DNA of 64,000 nucleotides, from NCBI RefSeq assembly GCF_020905345.1, contig NZ_JAJJMO010000001.1:186001-250000 (forward strand), given 5' to 3'. Made by a program: the position numbers and the translations under genes. Numbering within the stretch: the first letter of the stretch is position 1; each line of letters begins with the position of its first letter. Positions 34,643-43,854 of the stretch are shown one piece after another. The notes beneath the pieces were generated by a model, which ran no database searches, had not been told where the DNA came from, and saw only the letters and a program-made list of their open reading frames with translations. The DNA is from Flavobacterium pisciphilum (GTDB taxonomy: Bacteria; Bacteroidota; Bacteroidia; Flavobacteriales; Flavobacteriaceae).

Positions 34643-36690
34643 AGCTCAATACTGATTATAAATTTTAGTGTACGACCCGGCATAGGATAATTGTATATAA
34701 CCTCATACTGCTGATTGAATACATTGTTCACTTCAATAGTTCCCTTTATCAAATAATTAGTGAGTGCAAAAGATTTTTGCATCGATAAATCATGAGTGTA
34801 CCAAGGTTGTACTTCATTAACCTTAATATTGTTTACATTTCCATTGTATCGTTTTCCTACATAGATAAAACTGTAGTTAAAATTCCAAGATTCATAACTA
34901 GCATTTAGTATTCCAGATCCGCTATGCCATGGTGTATAAGGTATTTGGTCTCCATAAGAAGAAGTTTCTAATCCTAAAAACTTTGTGTAATCTCTGCTTT
35001 CTGAATATGTATAGGTCAGATTGGTAGACAGGTTTAATTTATTAATATGCATTCCCATATTAATTACAGATTCAATACCATGTCCTTTAACTTGTCCCAT
35101 ATTTGTCATCATCCAACGAAACAGATTTCCTGTTGGAGCTGCTACTATTTTATCTTTGGTATTGGTATAATAAGCGTCTGCCTGAATCGAAAATCGATCG
35201 AAGAAACCTTTGCCAGTAGGTAAATTATAAGTAAATCCTACATCATATTGGTTCATATACTCTGGTCTTAGCGTACTAGAACCAACCATAGTATAATACA
35301 AATCATTAAATGTTGGCATTCTAAAAATGCGTTTTGCAAATGCTCTTAAATTAAAATCATAATCCTTAAAAGGAGTATAACCAATAAATAATGCTGGAGT
35401 AAGTTCTTTTTTGTCTGGCGCTTTTGCATTATAACGTACTTCTTCCTGAACATAAGTGCCTACTACACTACCTAAAGCCTTAAAGCGTCCAAGTCTGAGC
35501 GAACTTGCTAATGAAAATAATCCGGTGTAACGTTGCGGAAATGAAAACTGGGTTTGTATTCCTCTCCTTGTTGCGTCTAGCTTGTTGTATTGAAAATCTG
35601 TGGATAGAGAAACATCCCATGTAGGCAATATACTGTACATATTTACTGCTGAGAAGTATATTTCTTTTTGATAATAGCTATCATCAGATTGTGCTCCCTC
35701 GGTTACTATTTCTCCTAATATGTTTGTCGTATCTCTAGCTACATAATGCGTGTAATCATCAGCATATTTTGCCTTTGCCTGAAATTTATACCTTTTTGTA
35801 AAATCCTTTACTATCGAGGCTTGCGCAAAGAAGTTTTTGTCATATTGTCTAAATCCATCAGAAAACTTATTCTCTACAATAGCTCCTGGTGCTCCCCTAT
35901 CTGAATCATAATAATAAACTTTGGCGTCCCAAGAGCCGTTATTTATCTTTCCAAAAATACCTGATTCAATTCTTAGTGCTGCTATATCACTATTGTGTCT
36001 GGTAGCTGTGGTATCATAGGCAACAGTACCATCTTGATTGTCTCTTTTATATCTAAATTTATATTGACCATTGGATTTTATGTACTCTGAGCTTACACTC
36101 ATGCTTATTTTGTCACTTAGCTTTTGCTCCCATCTAAAAGAAGGATTGTTGTAGTTTATAGACATCGTTTTATAGCGTACTAATAAATGTGTCTTTTTAT
36201 TATCATCAAAAACAGGTCGTTTTGTTTTTAAATAAATTGCTGAGGCCGCTGCGAAGTCTTTTGCCGACTGGAAAATTTCACTTTTTTGACCGTTATACAT
36301 CGTAAGCGATTCCATGTCATCTAAGGAGTATTTACCTAGATCGGTAACTCCATTCTGAGCGTTACCCAACTGTATTCCGTCATAAAAAACACCTACATGA
36401 TGCGTACCCATATTACGTACATCGACTGTTTTAAGACCTCCAAGTCCTCCGTAATCTTTAATTTGGGTTCCAGCAAAATAGCGAAGTGCATCTGCAACAT
36501 TGTGACTGGCTAAGTTTTCTAGTAATTTTCCTGAAAGGCTTTGTACTGGAATTACTTCTTGGAAAGGTTTTCCTTTTAGAATTACTTCTTTTAAAGGGCG
36601 TATACTATCATTAGATGCTTGAGAATAAAGCACAAATGGAGCAAATAACGTAAAAATGAATAAAAGACTTTTTTTTGTATTATACATCAC
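34639..36690 (-). CDS. btuB: BtuB-like TonB-dependent cobalamin receptor
   Basis: At 683 residues the size fits BtuB-type receptors (larger than E. coli BtuB, without the SusC extension). A signal peptide (to about 23, YSQ) precedes the TonB box region (PLKEVILKG) and a plug (LRYFAGTQIKDYGGLGGLKT, RNMGTHHVGVFYDGIQLGN). The 22-strand barrel ends in KFIISIEL. It is the first gene downstream of a cobalamin riboswitch with a terminator hairpin, which is the main evidence for B12 as ligand. It overlaps the BtuG-like gene by four bases. Expression should be off when adenosyl- or other cobalamin is abundant. Confidence 0.9.
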   Translation of the reverse strand: MMYNTKKSLLFIFTLFAPFVLYSQASNDSIRPLKEVILKGKPFQEVIPVQSLSGKLLENLASHNVADALRYFAGTQIKDYGGLGGLKTVDVRNMGTHHVGVFYDGIQLGNAQNGVTDLGKYSLDDMESLTMYNGQKSEIFQSAKDFAAASAIYLKTKRPVFDDNKKTHLLVRYKTMSINYNNPSFRWEQKLSDKISMSVSSEYIKSNGQYKFRYKRDNQDGTVAYDTTATRHNSDIAALRIESGIFGKINNGSWDAKVYYYDSDRGAPGAIVENKFSDGFRQYDKNFFAQASIVKDFTKRYKFQAKAKYADDYTHYVARDTTNILGEIVTEGAQSDDSYYQKEIYFSAVNMYSILPTWDVSLSTDFQYNKLDATRRGIQTQFSFPQRYTGLFSLASSLRLGRFKALGSVVGTYVQEEVRYNAKAPDKKELTPALFIGYTPFKDYDFNLRAFAKRIFRMPTFNDLYYTMVGSSTLRPEYMNQYDVGFTYNLPTGKGFFDRFSIQADAYYTNTKDKIVAAPTGNLFRWMMTNMGQVKGHGIESVINMGMHINKLNLSTNLTYTYSESRDYTKFLGLETSSYGDQIPYTPWHSGSGILNASYESWNFNYSFIYVGKRYNGNVNNIKVNEVQPWYTHDLSMQKSFALTNYLIKGTIEVNNVFNQQYEVIYNYPMPGRTLKFIISIEL

Positions 36691-36738
36691 TAAATAAATT
36701 ATAAAAACTTACTGAGGTATAATCATCAAGAAGCATAA

Positions 36739-36768
36739 GAAAAAAAGCCCATTATAAAATAATAGGGT
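36739..36768 (-). terminator. Leader terminator (expression platform of the cobalamin riboswitch)
   Basis: On the minus strand CCCTATTAT and ATAATGGG form a hairpin (one bulge) followed by CTTTTTTT. It sits between the riboswitch aptamer and the btuB start, so ligand-controlled transcription termination is likely. Confidence 0.65.
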
Positions 36769-36811
36769 GATTTCTTGTTCTTCAACTTTGTTCCTCGAAA
36801 GTTTTAAACTA

Positions 36812-36960
36812 TGTGATTTTGGCAGGTCTCCTGACTTATTCCATCTTTAAACAACCTTCCCATTTGCTAAAACAAACAGTGGCATTAGTAACGTTTAAAG
36901 ACTTATATAGAACTTACAGTAGCGGGCCTGTTCAGGATTTACACCTGATTCCCTTTTAAC
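36812..36960 (-). ncRNA. Cobalamin riboswitch
   Basis: Reading the minus strand from 36960 down: GGGAATCAGGTGTAAATCC, AACAGGCCCGCTACTGTAA, the core GCCACTG, GGGAAGG, and the B12 box GTCAGGAGACCTGCC (reverse complement of 36821-36835). These conserved blocks occur in the right order and spacing for the AdoCbl-class aptamer. It lies 120 bases upstream of the btuB-like start and controls the operon 36690-28682. Confidence 0.96.
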
Positions 36961-37022
36961 TATTTTATCTTAATTTTAAGAAAAAAATAGACCAAAATTT
37001 TAGGTAAAGATATAACTATACT

Positions 37023-37223
37023 TCATAAAAAATAATTGTTATCTAATAAAATTATAATTTTTGTAATAAAATCATAAAGAATAATGTGATATGTATAAAT
37101 TACCAAAGCCAGATATTCAATGCGTTTTTTAACAAAAAAAGCCAATAAATAAATGCTTAAAATTAGGCCTGAAATGAGATAATAAAAAATAATAATTGGA
37201 CATATTGGATTGTAGAATTTCAT
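37023..37223 (-). CDS. Possible small membrane protein
   Basis: A 66-codon frame predicts two hydrophobic helices, but composition is strongly biased by the AT-rich DNA (Ile, Tyr, Leu). It sits just upstream of the riboswitch, where the btuB promoter should be. There is no recognisable homologue. It is more likely to be spurious than real; listed because nothing excludes it. Confidence 0.2.
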   Translation of the reverse strand: MKFYNPICPIIIFYYLISGLILSIYLLAFFVKKRIEYLALVIYTYHIILYDFITKIIILLDNNYFL

Positions 37224-37370
37224 CTACAAACAGAAGTTATAACCCAAGTCAATTTAAGTAAGATATTACGCAACTTAGTCATAAAACGCACACTGTCTGA
37301 ATCTTTCATTAGGAATTGCCTATATTTTTTAATACTTTTGCACCCTTTTTTTACACAATCTAACATTACA

Positions 37371-37835
37371 ATGGCATATTCAAACAATGATTTAATCCGC
37401 TTTTTAGAAGCACAAAACCACCTTTATCTTACCGCTCTTTCTGAAATTAAAAAAGGGAAAAAAGAGACGAACTGGATGTGGTTTATCTTTCCTCAAATTG
37501 CGGGATTAGGAACTAGTGATACTGCCAAATTTTATGCTATTACAGATTTAAAAGAAGCAACAGAATTTATTGCACATCCTATTTTAGGAAAACACCTTAT
37601 CGAGATTTCGGAATTGATATTGACTTTCAAAATGAAATCTGCTGAATCAATTCTAGGAGAATTAGAAGCGCGAAAATTACGCTCATCGATGACACTTTTT
37701 ACTTTGGTAGAAAACAGTAATCCAATTTTCCAAGAAGTATTGGATGCCTTCTTTTCAGGAGAGCAAGATCCACTTACCTTGTCCATTATTAATTCAATTA
37801 TAACGGCGTCTATTGAAACAACTGTGTTGTCATAG
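37371..37835 (+). CDS. DUF1810 family protein
   Basis: I take ATG 37371 (MAYSNNDLIRFLEAQ) rather than the upstream in-frame ATG, giving 154 residues, close to the family's usual length. The DUF1810 signature is clear: KKETNWMWFIFPQIAGLGTS, then FYAITDLKEATEFIAHPILG. The protein is cytoplasmic and helical. Its function is uncertain; relatives have been linked to calpastatin-like names without firm evidence. It is a single plus-strand gene with its own terminator. Confidence 0.88.
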   Translation: MAYSNNDLIRFLEAQNHLYLTALSEIKKGKKETNWMWFIFPQIAGLGTSDTAKFYAITDLKEATEFIAHPILGKHLIEISELILTFKMKSAESILGELEARKLRSSMTLFTLVENSNPIFQEVLDAFFSGEQDPLTLSIINSIITASIETTVLS

Positions 37836-37862
37836 TACAACATTACAATAGATTATTTACTC

Positions 37863-37912
37863 AAAAAAGACACTACGTCGTATTTGCAATCGCAAATCTG
37901 TAGTGTCTTTTT
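37863..37912. terminator. Bidirectional terminator between convergent genes
   Basis: A long stem (AAAAAGACACTAC with GTAGTGTCTTTTT) is extended by an inner arm pair ATTTGC/GCAAAT. It serves the DUF1810 gene on the plus strand and the esterase gene on the minus strand. Confidence 0.9.
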
Positions 37913-37970
37913 AGTTTTATGAATTATCCTTTAAAATATGGTGTTTAGTATACCTTAAAAACAACATAAT

Positions 37971-38792
37971 TTATAATTTTTCAGTACCAAAATAGTTTTC
38001 AAATAATGCTAATTGATTTGATAATGCTTTACTCCAATAATTAGTATCGTGTCCTCCGCGAGATTCAATATAAAGATGTTCTACTTTTTGATTGTTCAAG
38101 AGTTTATGAAAATCTCTGTTCATCTCAATCATTTGCTCATCTTCAGTGCCGCAATCCAGAATATAATACTGATTTGATTTTTGCATTTGTTCAATTTTAT
38201 TGAATGCAAAATATTCTTTTGGCAAACTTTTAAACTCTCCCAAAACTTTATCTACTTGATAATTATGAAAATTTTCACCAAAACGATTAAAATCTAGTGC
38301 TCCACACGTACTGCCTACAATCGAAAAACTATTTTGATAAGTAACACCAATAGTTGTTGCTCCATATCCTCCCATGCTCCAACCTAAAATTCCTCTAAAT
38401 TTTCGATCCTTGATTGTTGGATAATTAGCGTCAATATATTCAACTAGCTCTTTTCCAATAAAGGTTTGATATTGTGACGTTTTATTGATTGGACTATCTA
38501 CATACCAGCTATTAAAATTACCAGTTGGTAATACATAAATAGTTTGATATTTTTCTGATTTACTAACAAGATCGGGAATATCTTTTTTATAAGTTCTATC
38601 AGGGTTTCCGCTATAACCATGCAATAAATAAACGGTTTTATAGGATACTCCTTTTTTGAGTTTAGGAGTAATAATAACTGTCTCAATCTCTTTATCCATT
38701 TTAGTACTATATACTTTTTTATGAATAATATCCTGAGCAGAAATAGTTAATGATAATGCAAGTAATAACGCTGTTGTAAGTAATGTTTTCAT
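37971..38792 (-). CDS. Secreted alpha/beta-hydrolase, putative esterase family
   Basis: I take ATG 38792 (MKTLLTTALLLALSLTISAQ) as the start because it gives a clean signal peptide; the longer frame to 38885 does not. The 273-residue product has oxyanion motif LLHGYSGNPDRTY, nucleophile elbow GWSMGGYG (catalytic Ser), an Asp candidate in DCGTEDEQM and His in RGGHDTNYW. That is a complete triad of the putative-esterase (S-formylglutathione hydrolase / mycolyltransferase-like) family. It is exported and probably cleaves an ester on sugar or lipid substrates. No operon partner. Confidence 0.87.
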   Translation of the reverse strand: MKTLLTTALLLALSLTISAQDIIHKKVYSTKMDKEIETVIITPKLKKGVSYKTVYLLHGYSGNPDRTYKKDIPDLVSKSEKYQTIYVLPTGNFNSWYVDSPINKTSQYQTFIGKELVEYIDANYPTIKDRKFRGILGWSMGGYGATTIGVTYQNSFSIVGSTCGALDFNRFGENFHNYQVDKVLGEFKSLPKEYFAFNKIEQMQKSNQYYILDCGTEDEQMIEMNRDFHKLLNNQKVEHLYIESRGGHDTNYWSKALSNQLALFENYFGTEKL

Positions 38793-38971
38793 TTCTTTGT
38801 TTTTATTGAAAGACAAAGAAATGAAGTAAAAAAAACAAAAACATTTACATATGTTGATGCCATAAAAAAACTTACGCGCATGCAATTTGAGCAGGTTACT
38901 GCAATGCGTATATTACAAAATCATAAATAACAAAGAATACTATGTAGCGCTCTTTTATGCTTTAATCTATA

Positions 38972-39832
38972 TTAATGCTTTGCTTTAACTCCAAAGGGAC
39001 AACGTTTTATCAAATAGTTAATTGTAGCATGATAGGCATCGAATCCAGTTCCAAAAGAATTTCTTGATTCTGAATATAAATTAGCTCCTTTATCGTTATA
39101 AATATTTAGATTGATTTTGGTGTCATAATTAATCATAGTAGTAGCATTGTTAGAGTTGTATGCTGAACCAGATGATTTAGTAGTTTCTTTTCTCCCCTCT
39201 TTATTCTGTGTTTCTTTATCATTATAACTTGTAACACCACTTCCATAAGATGAAGTTCCTTTATTTGTTACGTTAGCAATTCCGTATAATACATTTTCAA
39301 CACCTAATAACGCTGCCATTTCTGTTGGGCTAATAGATTTTAAATTGGCATGTGTGATATTATTTTTTGCCAATAAACTATTTGTTGTAATTGGATCCTG
39401 TAATTCTAAACCAGAAGTATTCTCTTTAACAGACAGATAACTTTCTGCCTGTAGTTGCTCTGCCATAGAATTAGCATTAAGAGAAGGGTCATTTGTTATG
39501 AATTCATAAGGCAATATGGCTATTTTACCTTTTCTGCCTGTTGCTGGAACTTGTGATGAAGCAATACTAGAATTTCCTCCTTTATTGATTACTTCTGTTC
39601 TGCCACTTGCAAATACAATTACATTTATTTCTGATTTTTTAAACTCATATTCAAGTGCTTCGCCTTTGTATACAAATTTAATAGCGTCATCTTTTACCGA
39701 TACAACTTTACCTTCTTTTTTCTCACCGTTTAGCATAACTACAGTATCGACTTTATCCTGAGCAGATACAGTAATTACACTACATAATAGAATTACAAAA
39801 AAGACAATGTTCTTTAAAACAGATTTTTTCAT
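38972..39832 (-). CDS. Exported protein of unknown function with CsgG/LpoB-like features
   Basis: The 286-residue protein has a signal peptide (about 1-25, ending VSAQ). Residues 27-75 form a small beta domain seen in many Flavobacterium proteins (VVMLNGEKKEGKVVSVKDDA). From about 98 it resembles CsgG/GNA1162-type nucleoside-hydrolase-like folds: GKIAILPYEFITND, an AEQLQAESYLSVKE helix, LLGVENVLYGIANV, then a low-complexity Ser/Lys/Asn linker (about 205-235). A role in envelope lipoprotein assembly or stress is possible but not shown. It stands alone between the esterase and an operon with oxidoreductases. Confidence 0.7.
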   Translation of the reverse strand: MKKSVLKNIVFFVILLCSVITVSAQDKVDTVVMLNGEKKEGKVVSVKDDAIKFVYKGEALEYEFKKSEINVIVFASGRTEVINKGGNSSIASSQVPATGRKGKIAILPYEFITNDPSLNANSMAEQLQAESYLSVKENTSGLELQDPITTNSLLAKNNITHANLKSISPTEMAALLGVENVLYGIANVTNKGTSSYGSGVTSYNDKETQNKEGRKETTKSSGSAYNSNNATTMINYDTKINLNIYNDKGANLYSESRNSFGTGFDAYHATINYLIKRCPFGVKAKH

Positions 39833-40068
39833 TTTTTTAAGATTAAAATTTAAGAACTATACTTCAATTAATATTAATCTAACAAGACTCTCCAACAAGA
39901 CAATAGTCACGCTTGTAATTGTTTTAAAATGGTGTTATTTGTACATAAATTGATAGCATAAAATTAAAAGTTTTTTTATTTAAATCCTACATAAAACTAG
40001 TATTTATATAGGATGAACAGTGGCTTTAGCTACCAAATTACCAATTGAAAATTATTCTATTTTTTTGA

Positions 40069-41175
40069 TTATATACTAAACGGATAATCAGTATACCCTC
40101 TTTCTGTACCACCGCCAAATAAGGTGTGATTGTCTGATATTTCATTTAGAGAAGTGTTTAATTTCACTCTTTTAGGATAATCTGGATTGGTTAGAAATTT
40201 TCTTCCAAAACCAACTAAATCAACCAAATTGTTTTCTATTAATTTTTCTCCCGATTGTGGTGTTTTATTACCAGTTGCGATGATAGTGTTCTTAAATTTA
40301 GTTCGAAGTTCTTTTCTAAAGTCATCTGAAATTTGGGGTGCATCATCCCAGTCGGCTTCACAAAGATGAATATATGCAATATCTAATTTATTCAATTCTT
40401 CTGAAGCTAACATGATAGTGTCCAATATCTCAGGATCATTCATATCCTTAAAACTTATAAAAGGAGAAAGTCTAACTCCTGTCTTTTCATTCCCAATTGC
40501 CTCTACTACTGCTTTAGAAATCTCAATTAACAACCTAATTCGATTCTCTTTAGAACCTCCATATTCATCAGTTCTCTTATTGCTGTTGCTTCTCAAAAAT
40601 TGATCTATTAAATACCCATTTGCTCCATGAATTTCTACACCATCAAAGCCTGCAGCAATAGCATTTTTAGCACCTTGAGCAAATTCTTTAATTACATTTT
40701 CTATATCTGTTTTGTCCATTTCCTTAGGTTCATCCACAGGTATGAAAGTAGCATCTCCATTTGGTGCACCGTCAAAAATATAGACATGGGTATTTTGTGC
40801 TTTCAATGCCGAAGGCGCAATAGGCTGCAGTCCATTAACCTTAGAACTACTCACCCTGCCTACATGCCATAATTGAAGAAATATTTTACCTCCTTTTTTA
40901 TGTACAGCAGCAGTTGTTAATTTCCAACCGTCAATTTGTTCTTGACTGTAAATTCCTGGTGTTTTTGCATAGCCCATTCCTTGTATTGAAACCTGTGTTG
41001 CTTCGGTAATTATTAAACCTGCCATACTTCTTTGTGCGTAATACTCCGCCATTAATGCATTGGGAACATTTCCGGGTTGTGTAGTTCTAGAACGAGTCAT
41101 TGGTGCCATCAGAAAGCGATTCTGCAATGTAATTCCTTCTAAATCATATTCTTTAAATAATTCTTGATAATCCAT
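40069..41175 (-). CDS. Old yellow enzyme family alkene reductase (NADH:flavin oxidoreductase)
   Basis: The 368-residue flavoprotein has the OYE TIM-barrel pattern: LQNRFLMAPMTRSRTTQPGN, the LQLWHVGR strand (flavin and substrate site), and the hallmark HGANGYLIDQFLRSNSNKRT followed by DEYGGS. A late ATGNKTP and FGRKFLTNPDYP bind phosphate of FMN. Members reduce activated alkenes such as N-ethylmaleimide, enones or nitro compounds with NAD(P)H. It is the last gene of the operon deacetylase, zinc-type dehydrogenase, OYE (gaps of about 11 bases). Substrate unknown. Confidence 0.93.
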   Translation of the reverse strand: MDYQELFKEYDLEGITLQNRFLMAPMTRSRTTQPGNVPNALMAEYYAQRSMAGLIITEATQVSIQGMGYAKTPGIYSQEQIDGWKLTTAAVHKKGGKIFLQLWHVGRVSSSKVNGLQPIAPSALKAQNTHVYIFDGAPNGDATFIPVDEPKEMDKTDIENVIKEFAQGAKNAIAAGFDGVEIHGANGYLIDQFLRSNSNKRTDEYGGSKENRIRLLIEISKAVVEAIGNEKTGVRLSPFISFKDMNDPEILDTIMLASEELNKLDIAYIHLCEADWDDAPQISDDFRKELRTKFKNTIIATGNKTPQSGEKLIENNLVDLVGFGRKFLTNPDYPKRVKLNTSLNEISDNHTLFGGGTERGYTDYPFSI

Positions 41176-41186
41176 TTTCTTATTTT

Positions 41187-42200
41187 TTAAAATTTTATAG
41201 CAATCTTTCCAATTGTTTTACCTGATTCCAAAAGCTGATGCGCTTTTTTTAAATTGTCAGCCGATAAACCAATAAGTGTATCGTTTAGAGTTGTTTTGAG
41301 GATTCCGTTGTCTAATAAATCGGCAATTTTGTTTAAAATATTATGTTGCTCTTGCATATCATCAGTTTGAAACATTGAACGAGTATACATTAATTCCCAT
41401 GAGAATGAAGCACTTTTGTTCTTTAGTTTATTCAAAACTACTGGATTACTATTACCTGTAATAGAGGCAATATGCCCTTGTGGTTTAATAAGTTCTACCA
41501 TTATATCCCAATATGAATTTGTATCAACAAAATCTAAAATAAAATCAACATATTGGAAGCCTAATTCTCTAACCGATGAAATTAAGTTTTTGTGATCAAC
41601 CACATAATCTGCTCCTTGTTTTTTGCACCATGCAATAGTCTCAGGACGGGATGCCGTAGCAATAACAGTTAAACCTGCTACTTTTTTTGCCAATTGAATT
41701 GCAATAGAACCTACTCCTCCTGCTCCACCAATTATTAAAACCGATTTGCCTTTATCCTTTTCAGGACTTATGCGAATACGATCAAACAATATCTCCCAAG
41801 CTGTTAAACCGGTTAATGGCATAACGGCAGCTTCTTCGTCATTAAGAGACTTTGGCTTTCTACCTACAATACGCTCATCTATAACTTGATACTCGGCATT
41901 GCTGCCCTGCTTAGTAATATCACCAGCATAATACACTTCTTCGCCTACTTTAAACAAGCTCACATTATCACCAATGGCTTCTACTACGCCTACAGCATCC
42001 CAACCAATAATTTTTGGTGTATCTAAAGGGGAATCGACAGCGCTATTCTGACGAATTTTAAAATCTACTGGATTTACAGAAATTGCATTAATTTTTACCA
42101 ATAATTCATTTGCATCAGGTATTGGTTTTAAAGATTCAAATTCAATAAAACTATCTTGTTCCGTTATTGGTAGTGACTTTTTAAATCCTATTGCTTTCAT
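41187..42200 (-). CDS. Zinc-type alcohol dehydrogenase / quinone oxidoreductase family protein
   Basis: The 337-residue MDR enzyme begins with a GroES-like domain (NELLVKINAISVNPVDFKI, then GWDAVGVVEAIGDNVSLFKVG). A Rossmann domain follows with VLIIGGAGGVGSIAIQLAKK and HKNLISSVRELG. The Cys/His ligands of the catalytic zinc are not evident, so it is probably of the zinc-free quinone oxidoreductase (ZADH) subgroup despite the usual family name. It reduces enones or quinones with NADPH. The next gene encodes an OYE, so both may act on the same electrophiles. Confidence 0.9.
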   Translation of the reverse strand: MKAIGFKKSLPITEQDSFIEFESLKPIPDANELLVKINAISVNPVDFKIRQNSAVDSPLDTPKIIGWDAVGVVEAIGDNVSLFKVGEEVYYAGDITKQGSNAEYQVIDERIVGRKPKSLNDEEAAVMPLTGLTAWEILFDRIRISPEKDKGKSVLIIGGAGGVGSIAIQLAKKVAGLTVIATASRPETIAWCKKQGADYVVDHKNLISSVRELGFQYVDFILDFVDTNSYWDIMVELIKPQGHIASITGNSNPVVLNKLKNKSASFSWELMYTRSMFQTDDMQEQHNILNKIADLLDNGILKTTLNDTLIGLSADNLKKAHQLLESGKTIGKIAIKF

Positions 42201-42212
42201 AAGTTTATAGTT

Positions 42213-43163
42213 TTAATTATTATATTTTTCTTCTGGGTTATCAATTGGTGTTTTTGGATCGTTTTGAACCATCTTTGCTATATCATCCTTTCTCATAAAC
42301 ACAACTCCTTTTTTAGTTTTTGTATATTGAATAAAAGTATCCATTGCTTTTACCATTGCAGGAGTCCCTCCTATTCTGTCATGAAAACTAATAGACATCA
42401 TTCTTCTTTTGGTAGCGCCCTCCTCATAAAGTTGATCAAATTCCATTTTTAATTGTGCCAAAAATTGATCAGGACTCCAATGTTTTCCTTCTACATTTAC
42501 GATATCATTATTACGAAGTGTATAGGGCATTACTACAAAATTTTTACCGTTCACTTTAGTAATAAAAGGCTCGTCACGACTTAAATCGTCAATATGATAT
42601 AAAAACCCAAGCTCTTGCAATACCTTTAAAGTATTTGGGCTTCTGCGCAACCAGTTTGCATTATATCCAACTCCTCTTTTACCTGTAATAGATTCTACAG
42701 TATCAATTCCTTTTTTTACAAATGCCAATTCGTCTTTATAACTCATATTCCATTGATTACTCCAAGACAAACCGTGAGCAGCTATTTCATGACCTCCAGC
42801 AGCAATTGCTTTTGCTAATTCGGGATACTTCACTGCAGCTTCTCCCACAACATGCGAAGTAACCTTTATATTGTATTTTTTCCATAAATCCAGCATTCTG
42901 TAAATACCTTCATTTGCTCCATAACGAAACCAGCTTTCTGCAGCCAAATCTGGTTGCCCTTTTGGCAAAGGATTACCCGAAAATGGGCTTTCAGCACCTT
43001 CTGGCTGTCCTCCGGTTTCAAATTGCATAGACACCGAAATTACTAATTGAGCACCATTAGGCCAATTCTTAGTTGTATTTTCTTTTTTAGTTTGCGCACT
43101 AGATAAAACAGCAAACAACATACTAACTGACAGTACCATTATTCTTAACAAAGTTGAATTCAT
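42213..43163 (-). CDS. Exported polysaccharide deacetylase family protein (PuuE-like)
   Basis: The 316-residue protein has a signal peptide (about 1-23, SSAQ). The NodB fold is seen in WPNGAQLVISVSMQFETGGQ, YGANEGIYRMLDLWKKYNIK, KVTSHVVG and GGHEIAAHGLSWSNQWN. FHDRIGG gives a late His. The first motif has MQFE in place of the usual DDG/DEG metal site, as in PuuE/allantoinase-related deacetylases, so the substrate may be a small amide or a glycan. It heads the operon with the two oxidoreductases; a TAACTTTG -7 element lies 24 bases upstream of its start. Confidence 0.85.
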   Translation of the reverse strand: MNSTLLRIMVLSVSMLFAVLSSAQTKKENTTKNWPNGAQLVISVSMQFETGGQPEGAESPFSGNPLPKGQPDLAAESWFRYGANEGIYRMLDLWKKYNIKVTSHVVGEAAVKYPELAKAIAAGGHEIAAHGLSWSNQWNMSYKDELAFVKKGIDTVESITGKRGVGYNANWLRRSPNTLKVLQELGFLYHIDDLSRDEPFITKVNGKNFVVMPYTLRNNDIVNVEGKHWSPDQFLAQLKMEFDQLYEEGATKRRMMSISFHDRIGGTPAMVKAMDTFIQYTKTKKGVVFMRKDDIAKMVQNDPKTPIDNPEEKYNN

Positions 43164-43186
43164 TTTTTTAGGTTTAAAATTTTTAA

Positions 43187-43194
43187 CAAAGTTA
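43187..43194 (-). promoter_or_regulatory. Bacteroidota -7 promoter element (deacetylase operon)
   Basis: TAACTTTG on the minus strand matches the TAnnTTTG consensus of Bacteroidota sigma-A promoters, 24 bases before the start at 43163. A -33 TTG box is not obvious. Confidence 0.5.
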
Positions 43195-43371
43195 CAATGG
43201 TTCCCTATTTATATTTTTGTAAAAAATCATTGAATTATTGTAAATTTCAATCAATAGGATTATTTTGTTTTTGGTAGTTCATCTCTTGTGTTATTTGAAT
43301 AAAAAAGAACCTAAAAGACAAGTGAATTTAAACACAAAATACTGGTTTAAAACTATTTAGTTTGTAAAAAC

Positions 43372-43412
43372 AAAAAAAGCACACAGTAGTATTCTAAAAA
43401 TAACTGTGTGCC
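43372..43412 (-). terminator. Terminator of the MRJP/membrane-protein operon
   Basis: Arms GCACACAGT and ACTGTGTGC with a loop of about 15 bases, followed by a run of seven Ts on the minus strand. It lies about 55 bases past the stop of the gene at 43466. Confidence 0.85.
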
Positions 43413-43465
43413 TTCTGTACCTAAATTGATATTTGAGAATGACTTATTGGATAATCATTTTTTAA

Positions 43466-43822
43466 TTAACCAAACAAAGCCGTTCCTGAACTCATTCGCT
43501 CTATTAATCCCATACAAAGCGAACAAGTGAACAATGTAATTATGATTGCGATAAAACCAAAAACAAACAACATTTTTTTTGTGGCTTTTTGCACTGATTT
43601 GTGTTCATCGGTACTTGAAACATATTCATAGATGATTTTAAAGTTTTTATAGATTGTAATTCCCGTAAGAGCCATACCTAAAAAAATTATAGCAGCTATA
43701 ATTGTCATAATGTGAAATCGGAGTTGATTACTATGAATAAAAACATCGCTCAGAGTAATTAAACCTAACGTAAACAAAGCTATTATAGCAGCATAAACAG
43801 AAATCTTGAAAAATGTAGACAT
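43466..43822 (-). CDS. Small integral membrane protein of unknown function
   Basis: The 118-residue protein has about three hydrophobic helices (residues 7-27, 37-57 and 88-110). A short soluble stretch between the second and third contains YVSSTDEHKSVQKATKK. I do not recognise a family. It begins 32 bases after the MRJP-like gene and is the last gene of that operon. A role with the exported neighbours is possible but not inferable. Confidence 0.7.
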   Translation of the reverse strand: MSTFFKISVYAAIIALFTLGLITLSDVFIHSNQLRFHIMTIIAAIIFLGMALTGITIYKNFKIIYEYVSSTDEHKSVQKATKKMLFVFGFIAIIITLFTCSLCMGLIERMSSGTALFG

Positions 43823-43854
43823 GTTTTTAGGTGTTAATTTGTAAAAATACTTTT

